A stretch of DNA of 64,000 nt from Strix aluco (lineage: Eukaryota > Chordata > Aves > Strigiformes > Strigidae), in contig NC_133971.1 in assembly GCF_031877795.1 (NCBI RefSeq), forward strand, positions 93,254,654 through 93,318,653, given 5' to 3'. Position numbers and translations under genes: made by a program. This document shows positions 1 through 12,000 of this stretch, in pieces. Each line of letters opens with the position of its first letter. Position 1 is the stretch's first letter. The notes below the pieces were generated by a model. That model saw only the letters and a list, made by a program, of their open reading frames with translations. It did no database searches and was not told the DNA's origin.

Positions 1-3000
1 GACTGTTTGTGGATGAGGTTTACCTCCTATTAAAAATACCCTTCAAGGCCTGTGCAGTTAGACTTGAGCACAGGGGATAAATTTAGTAAAGGCCCGTTCC
101 TGCTGACATAAACTTAAGTGAAAATAATATATATGGCCAGGGCACAACATCTGCAAGCCAATTAAAAACCTGGCTGATCACACCCAAGATGACAGTTGCC
201 ATGACTAGTGTGTCTGTGTGCCACCCCTTTTAGAGGGAAAAAAACAAATCCTGACCGGCTGTGCAGCATCTTCCTGTACCCACGACAGCTAATGGTGATG
301 ATGTGACAGCTCGAGCCCTGGGAGTCTGTCCTGCTCGCCATCACTGCTGTGCCTGCTGTCCCTGTGTGGTCATGTATGTGATACTCACGGTTTTGACAGT
401 AGGGCAGTAATAAAAGTCACAGGATAAGAGAATAAAGTGCATTTTCTGGCCTAAGATGTGAGAGTTAGCCTGGGTAAGGACGTGTGTGCTTTGACGCCCA
501 TAAACGTACGAACTTTTCAAAAGCTGTATTTTAAATACCTAGTACAAAGAGATGTTCTTGGGTTTGCCGTGGACAAAGGGCAGTTCTCCTTCACCTGTAA
601 ATTTAAGTGAAGCATCAGGTGTTGTCAGCAAAACGGGTTTGTGAATGTGAGATAAAGCAGCCAGAGCGGGGAGATCCATGTCCCTGAAGTCTGGGGCTCC
701 GTTATGTTTTCCAGACGCTTTCCAGCATCTCTTGCATTCACTGTGATCCCCCTCTTGTGGCTAGTCCAGCGCCTGCAAAATTTCCCTGCCTGTGCCTGTC
801 AAGGCTCAGTGGCTTGAGGTTCCTGAACCAATGCAACAGAAATATGGTGGCTTTAATAGGTTAGCTGCCCCCCAGCTGTGACCGTCCTGGTGTGTGCTAG
901 AAGATGACCCAAACTGTTGTAAAGTGCATTGGCTCAAACCTCTCCTGTTGACTGTTACCCCAGTAGCCTAAGTTACCAACCTGTCTTGGAGCTGCTGACC
1001 TTGTGTAAGATCTTAACAAGCTCCGGTTGTGAAGTAAAACATGTGGTTTAAACCGTATTCGTGGCAAGTCCAGCCAACACGCTTTCCTTCACCACATGGA
1101 CAGGCCATGGGCATGCAGAGGAAGCAGCCCATCTCACGGGCCATAACTTGCTATATTACAATAACTTGGTCACATCTGATGGTGTGTTTCAGATTTGGCC
1201 TGAGCCCTGAGTGAATAAAACACGCCTGGAGTGCACAGCCATTGCGGTGTTGCTTGTATGCAAATAGGTCCCCGTCATGATCTCCTCTACATCCCACGTG
1301 GAGCAGAAGTCCGTTGACCTCACTGAGTTGGTCACTTTGAAAATGAGACTGAGCCCAGTGTTCATGTAGAGGTACTTGGGTTGGGAACCATGGCGTGGGG
1401 ATCTGATTCCCTGAGCTAGTCCGTCCTCTCTCTAGTGTCTTCAGGGAGGCCAGGATCTTTGCAGATTGAGTTCTACCTCTGGCTATTAAGTGGCCTTTGA
1501 AAATCAGGGCCTGCTCTTCCCCCTTCCTTTGGTGCTGCAAGGAGGTGGGACAGGTATGCTGTGTTCCATGTCCTCTTTAGGATCGATCCACGTGTTCAGA
1601 TCCAAGCTCCTGAGATCCAGCACTGAGACCTCTTTGAATCTCCTTGTAACTTTTGACCTACTGTCTTCGGTTTCAAAAACAAAATGCCCAATGTTGCAAT
1701 AGCCTGGCGTTGCGGGTGGGCCGTTCGTTTGACGTGACACAACCATCCCGTGACGCTTCATCATTTTCTTCATAATTCTCACCGGGTGAGACCCGCCACA
1801 GCACAGGGCTGCACCAGAACCCGTCACGGCTGACAGCCGGAGGGCTGGTGTGGCTACCAGCGGCGGGTCTGTGCTGCGTGCTGAGAATAAGGAACTGCAC
1901 TCCCTCTCGTGGCTATGCTCTCCCCTCGCTTTTCCTACAGCAGAAGACCCTAAAGCTTCACCATGTTTACAGACCGTGCCCATGGCCTGTGCAAAGCCCT
2001 GGCATATCCAGAGTTACCGGCGCAACAGAGCCCACTGCTTAAGGCACTGGTAATTCGGCTTATGGTTTCGTCAAACTGTAATTGTTTGGGCAAAAATTTT
2101 TCCATGCCAGATGTCTGCCTTAGGCTGAAGTTCTCTGAAAAGTTTCAGCCAAACAATTTTGACCATTTCCAAGAATGAGGGGAAAGCACAGTGTTTTGCC
2201 CAGATTTTGCAAATAAATAATTCCGTGAAACTGTTAGAAGACAGAAGAGCCTCCATGTATTGAAGAAAGAGCATGAAATTTGGCCGTGCTGTCAAAAAGT
2301 GCCATTTGCCACTTCCAGGAAAGTTTGTTTAGTTTTGAATTAGTTATAAGCTCTGCAAATCATGGTTTGTATGTGCTCAACAGATCCGGTCACAGATTAA
2401 CAACTCTGTTCTCCGAGGACTATCTGCAGCAGGCATGCTCCAGCCCAGGGCTGCAAAGGCCTGAGTATGAAATGGCTGCTTCTAGCGCTGGAAATAAGAG
2501 CTGGGGAAGTGAGGGAAGCTGGGGAGAGCAGAGGGCTTCAGAGATGAGGGTGGGGGGCATTGGGATGGGGTCAGAAATGGGTAGGTGATGTTGGAGATCT
2601 CTCTAGGAGAGGGATAACACAAGCTGGCCTAGAAAGAATAATGATGAAGAAGCTCCCGTGAGGGGTACAAGTATGAGGCACCCTCTCCTTGCTCCTCCAG
2701 AAACGCTTCCCCTTGGTGTCAGGGACAGGAAGGGCAGATGCCCTCAACATTGGGTCGCCTCCTGAGCTAAGAAACCTTCCCATGCAGGGAGAGTTTCTTC
2801 TCAGAGCTGCTCCAGGGGTGGCAGTAAGAGATTCAGAGTTTGGTTGCCGTGCCGTCATCCCAGAGGCAATTTCTGAGGGAGAGCAGGTGATGCCTCAGGA
2901 GTATGTCTAAGGGATGTTCAGCTGGCATGTGATGGAGATGCGCTGACTGATCCGGGGTGTCCATGGGAGCGTTTGCCACCCGGCAGCACGGCCTTGCAGA

Positions 3001-6000
3001 GAGGCAGGGCAAGCTGACTGGAGCTCTGGGCTGCTCCTCCCGGCACCCTGCCTCTCACATCTAAAGCTTGCACTGGGTGTCTGGACCCAGCCCCACAGCG
3101 TGCCCCGTGGACTCGGGTGCAGATAACATCTGACTCTCTCTTGTCCTGGCAAGAAGATTGTGTTCCTTTATAACGCTGCAAACCAGATGCCAAAAACGCA
3201 CTTTTGCCATCCAGTGGAGGCAAGGTTGTTAAGAATGGAGGCGTTGACACAAACTGCCTTTGGGGGAAATGGCACGGAGCAGCATCCCTAGTTCAAGAGG
3301 CTGTCTGAGTTTAGCAATAGTCTCTTGTTCCCAGGCTCTGCGCCAGGGTAAATTGGCTGCAGTGTACTTTGGGAATGAGGGTTTTGCCTCCAGGAGAAAA
3401 AGAGCTTAGCACAACTCTGCCGAGAGTCCCTCTTAAGCTCATCCACGCAAAGGGATTGGTGCCAGTTCCTCAGATGGGCTTGTTACTGGCCTTCCCTGGG
3501 TGTAGCAAAAGCTGCCGTTAGCAGGTACAATCCAGAAATACAGATGTGGGGGCAAAAGGGGGTGGAGAGGCAGGAGGGGCCCATGGATTTAATTTTCTTA
3601 CATGAAGTAGCCTGAGTTAATTGAATGGCATCTCTCTGATGGGGAGGAGAGGAAGGCAGAGACTAGGATGACTACCCTCTCCGTGCTCCGAGCTTTGCGA
3701 ACACAAGCCTCGTGTTCCCCACCGTGCCAAGTATTCTAATGCATCACACGGTATCTGGGAACAATCAGAGTACAAAGAGCCTCTGCCCTACCCCCTGCCC
3801 AGCCCCTGCTGCCCTGGATGCATCCCTGCCCCTGGGTCTGGGTGGTGGATGAGGCAGGAGCCAGGCAAGGTCTGCTCTAGCTGAGAGGTCCTGGGGGGTT
3901 CTCTGTTGGCTCTATCCAGCTGCTTTGCCTGGAAGTCCTTCAGGTTTCAGGACTGTTTGCCCTGCAAGGGGAAGAGTGAGTTGGAACAGGCACAACTGGA
4001 GTCTCATGACCCGCATGGCTCCCATTCTCACTGGAGTGGAGCGTGGCTGTAGCTCAGGCCCACGGGCCTCTGGGTTGCCTAAACGAGGTTCTCCTGTGGC
4101 TGAGATGTTTGAGCCCATCTCTGGCCTTGCCTCCAGCCACCGCTCCATCACGTGTCTCCTGGGAGCCCTCTGTCATGCCCACCAGACTCCGTCTCAGTAC
4201 CTAGACCATCTCACGTGGCATGGGAGACCTACCTTTGGGCAACTGAATTGAGCCCTTGACGTTCACACTGCACACAGGTTGTCCCGAGAGGTGCCATTTC
4301 TGCTGCTGGGCTCAGCACTGACTTTCTCGGGCTCTCCGTTCAGTCAGGCTGTCTGGATGAGTGCGTCATGAATATGTCCAGCCACCCCTTCCCAGAGGGC
4401 TCCAGTGGCTCCAAAATCCATGTCAGGGAGCAGAACAAGCCTCATTTTTCCCCCTGGACTTCAATCTCCCCTGCACACAGATTAGACATCCCCATTTCCT
4501 ACCTGAGATGCAGTAAGCCAGCAGGATGGCGACCAACAATAATCTCTTTTAATGGTTTTTACTTAGAGCAGGGTTTTGTATTTAAATTACATCCACCTTT
4601 AAAAATAAAGGATTACAACTTCTTGAAAGTCCTAGGCTTATTACACTCTATTAAATTTCCTTAATTACCAAATTTGAAAATGCCACCAGATCAGTAGAGC
4701 AGTCACAGTCAAGGTGAAGCACACGAAGTCCTGGTTTCTTGAGGAACTAATGCACCTTTTGACTGAAGCCAACTTTTCCACAGATGCAGGGAGACTATTT
4801 ACTTCATTTCCCTTTGCTTGCCTAGCTCAGCTCAATGACTTCTTCATTCAGGACTCAGAAGAGAATGGGCAATTGAAATAAGCAACAAAGTGTGTTTTAA
4901 TCCTCCAGGGATAAAAAAATGAGGTGTGAAAATCCACTGGTTCTAAAAATCTTGTTTCTGGTCAAGTCAGGTCACCGACAACAGGACTTTCTTCGTTTAA
5001 GTTGGTTTCAAACAAACTGACTTTTCCCTTTCTATTTATCCAACACATTTAGGCTTCATCCCTGAGAGCTCTGGCCAGAAGCGACCCCTGTCCATGCTGT
5101 TTGACTCTCATCCTTAAAAACAGGGTGGCCCTCTACAAACTGCTTGCTGGGGCACGAGTCTCAGGTCCATGAGAATAAATTTGAATAAACTCATCAATAA
5201 TTCACTGCATTCACTGCAAAAGTCCACTGCATTTTAGTTAAATTATATCAAATTCTGTGCTTTGGTACAAATGAGTAAATAGTGTGCAGCATCCTTTGTT
5301 CTATAATATAAGACATCTATGCTATAAAATTCTGAAAAATGGGTATTCATTTATATGGTGACTTAAATATGTGTTTCTGTCCTGGAGTCGTAGCAAAACA
5401 GAGCTGAGAGGGGGCTTGGCTGTTCAGCTCATCCGTTCCCTACACCCAGGACAGGGTTAGCTGGATTTCTGGCTCAGTTTCTTCTCGGGTGTTATTACTG
5501 ATCTCCAGTGATGGATATTCCACGATTGCATTGATCGCATACCCACCTACTTACCAAAATTTAACAAGATGTTATATTCAGTTGGAAATCAGCATGTTTT
5601 GATATTTACTAGTAAATGTCCTAGGGGGGGAAAAAAAAAAAAAAAAAAAAAGAAAAAACCACTATCATTGCAAAACAAGATTAAAAATAATGTTTTCAAA
5701 CATGACTGCATTTGAAAATTTTGGTAATTTGATTGAAACTCTTCTTGGCACCAGACCCCACCCCAAAACCTCTCACTCTTTATTTTTAAGCTGGATCAGT
5801 TCGGTGGAGAGAGCAGAAATTTTTTAAGCTGGCACTGCTGCAAAGAAGAAAGTCTTGGAAATCGTCCTGCTGCTGGTTCAATGCGGATGCTTCCCTCAGC
5901 TTTCCCTTAACCCAGCAGGTTACCTGGCTTCACCAGCAAGTTAAAGCGGAGATGAGCTGCCAGGGACGAGCTCAGGGTCTCCTCTTGTTGTAAAACCATA

Positions 6001-8475
6001 ACAAAGCATTTTGCTTTCCAAACGCTTGTCTAACCCAACGGGAATAATTTGCAAAGGAATCCTGACTGTACTTGTCATTCAGTTCATTATCTTTATGATC
6101 CAGTCCTTAAAAACACTTAATGGTTAATAAAACTTAAGGAAATACAATCTCACAGGCAAATGTTTTGGCTGAGCATCTGCTTCAACACTGGAAAGGGCTG
6201 GTCTTTTGTCTCTTTAATTGCCTTTTTGACCTTTTCAGAATACAGACTTTTACATCAGCCACAGGACAGCTGCACAGCATCGGTGACACCAGCTATGCGT
6301 CCCTTACAGATGCTCTTGCTCCACAGCTATTTTGATGCTAACCTTTCTGCAGGTTCTGTTACTCATCCCAGAAAGGCTCTTTAAAAACCCCAAGGAAGAG
6401 TCCTGGCATTTCCAAAATGTCCATAGGGAGGCCCAGTGGCGGTTTGGAAGAAATCCTAGTTTTGTGATGCCAATTCTTCAGCCTGTGTCAAGATATGAGT
6501 GCAGAGCCTCCTTTGCATACATGAAAGTGCTTTAGAAGAGAGCTCAGCATTGCTGCACCGGGTTTGTAGGAGACCCTCAGTCCCGAGTGAGAGGGTCTGT
6601 GTGGGGGAAGCTGGGCTGTATCTATACCACAAGGGGAAAAGCTTCAGAGATCAGCCTAATGCCATCTTAGGCTGAGCTTGAGCGTTTGCAGGAGACACAG
6701 TGGGGAAGTCTAATCCTGAGACCAGGTCTGGATACGTGCTTAGCTGATCATGGCTTGTGTGATCTGCCTTAGCTAGCTGAGGGGAGGTGATGGGACTGTG
6801 GGGATGAGGAGACCATGGGGAGCAAGTGACTAACAGGCAGCAAGGAGGTGTCTGTGCTGGACCATCTCCCAAGGATTAATGTACAAGCTAATCCTTTCTT
6901 GCAGAAAAGTGCCACAGGGAGGCTGTGCCTTTCTACTCAATAACCCGTGAGTTAGCGCACCCATCTGGAAGTGCTTTGGGAGACCTTGAAGACCCCTTCC
7001 CACCTTCGAGGAGATGAGCCACCTGGCAAGTTATTCTGGAGTGGGGCTTGTTCAGCTTCTTTCTCTGTTTTGTATAAAATAATTAACTGATGGAGAGAGA
7101 CAGACAGAGACAACATGTGAGTTTATAGCTCATTGCCTAGGCATTTATCTAGAAGGGGAAGACCCAGTCCCTGCTCTTAAGACTGTTTAAGTTAAACAGA
7201 AAACTGCACCTAACTCCACAGAGTCTACGCAAGGATCTTCTTTGTACCTAGAGGAAACCAGAAAGTTAAACCAAGACTAATGAGGAGAGATGAGTGTGGA
7301 GTTTCCAGGTCAACAGTGGGCTCCTTAGCAACACTGCCCAGGGATCAGTGAAGCCTGGAGACCACATATGTCAATTGTGGACCTCGGGCCCTAAATCTTT
7401 TCATGGATTGGATGTCATCAACATGTCCAAGCATTTTGAAAGTACTTGCTACCTCAACATCTAAATACAAGTGATAAAATTAAAAGTAAAATTTTTGTTT
7501 CCCTTAGTAAGATCCCATCAGAATATCCCCCAAGACAGAAAAGCAAGGAGCAGAGGGTTTCCTGGGACAACACCTCCACAACCACATGGGTTCTGGCAGA
7601 AGGAGTCATCACTGGTGGTGGCTCTTTCCCTGCCTCTCTTTGGCTGCACTGTCTCTGGCAGGGAGTGGATTGACATTGTCTCTGTCCTCTTAAGCAACAG
7701 CTTCAGGTCCAGAGGTCCAACTGATGGAGATGAGGTGAAACATAAATGCAGCTCTGTCCTGCAGAAGCTCTGGGGTTCCTGCTCTGTTTCAAAGACAATG
7801 GCAAAGTCTGATGAGTAGAAGGCGTGTCACCAGCCCAACTTGGCTGGAACAGTTAATTAATTTTCTTCCTAGTTACTAATGTCTGTTAATGGCAGATTCC
7901 TGTCTTAGGGATGGAGAGATACTCTCATTTTTGCCCAGTTCCTGCATTTTTTAGTGTGAAAGGCCCTGGAGGAAAGGTTTGCCCTTATTATAAGCATGAT
8001 TTAGCTGGAGCTGCCTCCTGGCCTTCCATCAATGATATGTCATTGCAATGCAAGCCCTTAGATAGTGGTGTGTTTAGAGAGCCTTTGTTCTTGTGTTTGG
8101 TGAATTGATCTCCATCTGAGAAAGTATCACTCACTGTCAGAATTAAAAAACAGCCTGTGAAAAAGAAAAGCAGCAGCCTGACTTCAAAGGGCTGTGGTTC
8201 TTTTCTTGTGGCCTCTCCTAACCTGCATGCAGCTGAAAAACTTGTTTGACCCAATTCATTTAAGGCCTCCTTCTTCCCCTCCAACAGACAAAGACGCACA
8301 AACAATAAGCGCATTCAGGTGCAGAAGAGGGAGGGAAACCCAGAGACCCAGGCGAGGCTCCCGCTGCACACACCCTGTTCCCACAGATAAGCACAAAGCC
8401 GGAGGAGTGACAGGTTATCTTGGGCAGAACCAGCTACATGCGAGGTCTCCTTGAAGTCAGTGGTGTGTGCGGAGA
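1..8475. other. Intergenic DNA, no gene recognised
   Basis: No open frame here resembles a known protein and all are short. The stretch is mostly unique-looking DNA of mixed composition. It contains a G7 run followed by a run of 21 A at 5631-5651. An AT-rich part around 4530-4780 and 5160-5400 has no visible repeat structure and could hold old conserved non-coding DNA; that is a guess which needs alignment. No CR1 3' consensus, tRNA or splice-supported exon was found. Confidence 0.5.
5631..5651 (+). repeat. Poly(A) tract, 21 A
   Basis: Twenty-one uninterrupted A residues follow seven G residues, then a single G and six more A. The preceding sequence does not look like a processed gene copy, so this is treated as a simple mononucleotide repeat and not as a retrocopy tail. 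Confidence 0.9.
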
Positions 8476-8556
8476 GATGTTATCTTTTATTAGGCCAACT
8501 GGTAGAGTCAGAAAAACTAGACAAGCTCTCAGGCGCACAAACCCTTCTTCAGGCCA
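8476..8556. repeat. Old interspersed repeat fragment (family not certain)
   Basis: The segment runs from a TTTTATTAGGCCAACT block to an AAACCCTTCTTCAGG block. I know this arrangement as a dispersed repeat end seen many times in sauropsid genomes, but I cannot name the family with confidence. It lies just upstream of a CR1 copy. The call rests on recollection of the motif order only. Confidence 0.4.
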
Positions 8557-8704
8557 GGGAAATATCTGGGCCACCTGAAGCCAGGAGGTGCATGCGATGT
8601 CCTAGGAGGAACAGAGTGGGGTAGAAGGTGGGCAGAGGTAAGTAGTTGGGTAGGCAACCCTGAGCTAAGGAGCTGGTGGGCTGGCTTGGCATAAAGGCTC
8701 TAAG

Positions 8705-9043
8705 GCAGACCTTATGGCAGCCTTCCAGTACTTAGAGGAGCTACAGGAAAGGTGGGGAGGGACTCTTGATCAGGGGGTAGGGATAGGATGAGGGGTAATG
8801 GTTTTAAACAGAAAGAGGCCCCATTTAGATTAGATATAAGGAAGAAATTCTTCCCTGTGAGGATGGTGAGGCCCTGGCACAGGTTGCCCAGAGAAGCTGT
8901 GGCTGCCCCCTCCCTGGAAGGGTTCAAGGCCAGGTTGGACGGGGCTTTGGGCAACCTGGGCTAGTGGAAGATGTCCCTGCCCATGGTAGTGGGGTGGGAC
9001 TGGATGATCTTTAAGGCTCCTTCCAACCCAAACCATTCTGTGA
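8705..9043 (+). mobile_element. CR1 LINE, 5'-truncated 3' part
   Basis: This is the 3' end of a chicken-repeat-1 non-LTR retrotransposon in sense orientation. It shows the usual order: GGAAGAAATTCTTCCCTGTG, then AGGCCCTGGCACAGGTTGCC, then CCCTGGAAGGGTTCAAGGCC, then a block close to GGTCCCTTCCAACCCAAACC, ending in CATTCTGTGACC. It shares the unusual AGGGACTCTTGATCAGGG stretch with the copies at 54160-54938 and 58318-59495, so all three belong to one subfamily. The copy holds only the C-terminal end of ORF2 and 3' UTR and is not functional. Confidence 0.95.
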
Positions 9044-12000
9044 CCTATAATGTGTAAGTGATTCTTTTCTGGGGACCAAGTTAGTTTCTGACTTGCTACC
9101 TGACATCTCATCTCTGACTGGCATATGGCCAAGGGTGGGACCGCAGCCGCAATCCCTTCCATCAGTTTAAGCTCCCATGAAAAGGTCCTTCAAAGTCATT
9201 ACCAGGAATTAGCAGGGTGCCTGGGCTGGCAGCTGTGACCTTGGAGGTTTCCAACAGCTGAAAACACGCTCAGGAGAGTTATGTCTGCAGCAGAGGTACC
9301 AAACCACTCCCAAGCAGGGCTGACTGCAGCAGGCAGCACAACCTCATACAGAGAAGACCTCCGGATTTTTTTTTTTTCCCATTTCTATTTTTAAACGTGC
9401 TCCAAGCTAAAGTCCTCATTTTTTCTTCAGTGATGCATGTGCCTTCATTTCCTCAAGCTGGTATTCATTCCTTCCTTCCTCCCTCCCTCCCTCCCTTCCC
9501 TTTTCCAAGAGAAATGTCTTAACATTTGCAAAAAGGAACTATTGTTTTTGCACTTCAGAAATGTGAACATGTCACTATAGCAATTACCTCTTAAACTTAA
9601 CTAAACAGGCCTAATGTTGTTAAGCTTAATAGGACCTTTGTCACCTCTGAGCACTTTTCTCTTTATTAATGACTCATTGTAAAGCACATTATCGCTGGTG
9701 TCACTTTCTCAGTCCTGCTTCACTGCAGTTGGATGTAGCATTACCTCAGCGCATGCAGATCTCAGCCAGGGATCTGCCGGGTGCAGCGCAAACAGCTCTG
9801 CAAGTTCTTTGTTGGATGTCGATGATAAGATGTGAGTAGAAGACCAGATAAAACCAGCCAGTGAATAGCAACAACTAGATGAGCACCAGTACCAATCGCC
9901 AGGTGCCTGAGAGGGCTTGGTACCTGGTTCAACCCAGCCAGGAACAGACTAATAACATGCTAAGTGGTTCAGGTTTGGAGATAATACTGCTGGGAAAAAG
10001 GCCAAGGGATAAAACCAGCATGGAAACTAAACATCTTGAGCTTTGAGGTGGTTCCTCAAGGTTGGCTGAAGCATGTAAAAGTCTGCGTTGCCCCTGAATA
10101 CCACCACTTTGTGACCAGCACTGAGGAGGTGCTCTGTGCTGTTACACACAGCATGTGTGAACACAACAAATGTAACTCCATATAGCCTGGACCAGCTGGT
10201 ACCTCTCATCACCACCGTGTACAAAAAGCCCTTTGTGAAGCTACTTCCTATGGGCTAGAAATTAATTTCTCCTGGTCACCCCCAATCACCCAGACAGACC
10301 CTGTCCACAGAGGACTCCTGCAAGCCCATCCATAAGTCATCACACCACCGGTGCCTCCAAGCAGAGTGCTCTGCGGGCTTCAGAGGGGCTCTACAAGGAG
10401 ACAGCACCCCAAGTGATTTTAAGCTTTCACATTTCTGATAGTCAAAAGGATTGAACGTTGAGATACACAAGCTACCGTTCACCAGCAGAGCTGTGTTTTC
10501 TATGTATATGCTCTACACCTGTATCCCTCTGGTTAGGGACCACTAGTTAGTAGGTTGAAATACCTGACACTTGTTGTGGGCTTAGATTGTGCATGAGGAC
10601 AGTTACAGGTACTCAGCTGTGGTAGCATACCATCAGGCTTCTCTACTTAGCTACGCCTGCGCTCTCAGCGTCTTTATTTTAAACATGGTCACCCTGTGTG
10701 TATCCGTACATCACACCTGTATGTTCCTCTTTGCATGGTGGTTGCATGAGAAAGGGCTGGAGAACTAGGTGAGAGAAGCTATTCTCTTTTCAAATGGTAT
10801 CTACCCTGAGCAAGGTTTAGGAAGGTGATGCATGGATTTATCTGTCTTGGTAGGAGGTGGTGACAGTCCTTGTGTCTGTCACCTGAAGATTTCCTTTGAG
10901 TCCTGATAATCTGAAGTGTTATAACTATTATCAGGCACTTCCAGAATAGCCAGGGTGGGAAGACCTCCCGCAGCAAGCTCCCTGCTTGCTTCTCCCAGCT
11001 CTCACACTCCTGAAAGAGAAATAATCTCCTGCCAAGATATTTCACTCTGGTGGCAAAAAGATTTGAGAAGTGTGCGAGAGAGGCTAATCCTGGCACTCAT
11101 CTCAGCAAGGCTTCAAAACCCCAAGCATCAGCATGTACAAGTCAGAAAGGTGTCTTTGAGCAGTTAGACTCCCTCAAACCCAGCATACGCACCCCCGGCC
11201 AGCCTCTGGGACGGGCAGTATTTCAGTTATTTCTCAGTGAGCCTTTACCCAAGGTCCAGATGATGACTCTTGGGTCCTCATGCCCAGTCCAATTCCACGC
11301 CTGCTGCTCTACTGTAGCCTTGCGATTCCTAAGCTATATATCACAGCACATTTATTCTGACACCCTGTGTGTGCGCAGGTTAGTGCTGCTCTGCCAGGCT
11401 CAGCAAAGGCTTCTAAATATATTAGTGAAGGAGAAGGATCTGGGATGGCTTCCAATTTTAACCAAGGTCACATTGGCGAGTGCTGGTGTGCAGTGCGAGG
11501 ATATTATACACAGCATCTTTCAAGCGAGCGGTATTCCAGCTGCCTACAGCATTTCTGTACTGCAGCAGAAGGAAATGGGAAAGGATGACAGAAACGAGAA
11601 GCCTGGGAGATACCTAAATTTTGCGACGGGTATATTGTGTAGCTCTGGTTATTCTTCTACCAAAAAAACCCAAGCCCAAACCGTGTTACCTACCTGCCTC
11701 AAATGGTAGGCTCGGGCATAATGTTTTTCAAAGAGTTCAGAGCTTTGGGCCCTTGGATTCATCCTAGCAGACAATTTTCCCATTAGGAGGCAGCCAAATG
11801 CTCCAGGGAAACATACACTGCTGGAAACAGCACCTGCATTCCAGATTTATCCAAGTCCCTTGATGAGGCATCCTAAGAAGAGCTCTCCTCCTAGCCACAA
11901 GAAAGGGCTGGGAAAGTTTAGGCAAGGCCAAGGACTGGAGGTGAGACACATCACAGATGAAGGTTTGAAATCCCCCCTCTGGCAGGGGTGACTCTCTGCA

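Noticed and set aside
5631-5660. Possible poly(A) tail of a retrocopy
   Set aside because: The upstream sequence shows no gene-like frame or known transcript, and no target-site duplication was seen.
9925-9945. Possible tRNA-type B box (GGTTCAACCC)
   Set aside because: No A box at the right distance, no cloverleaf and no SINE tail.
11050-11709. 219-codon open frame on the plus strand
   Set aside because: No recognised domain, ordinary composition, overlapped by other frames; of a length that can occur by chance in 64 kb.
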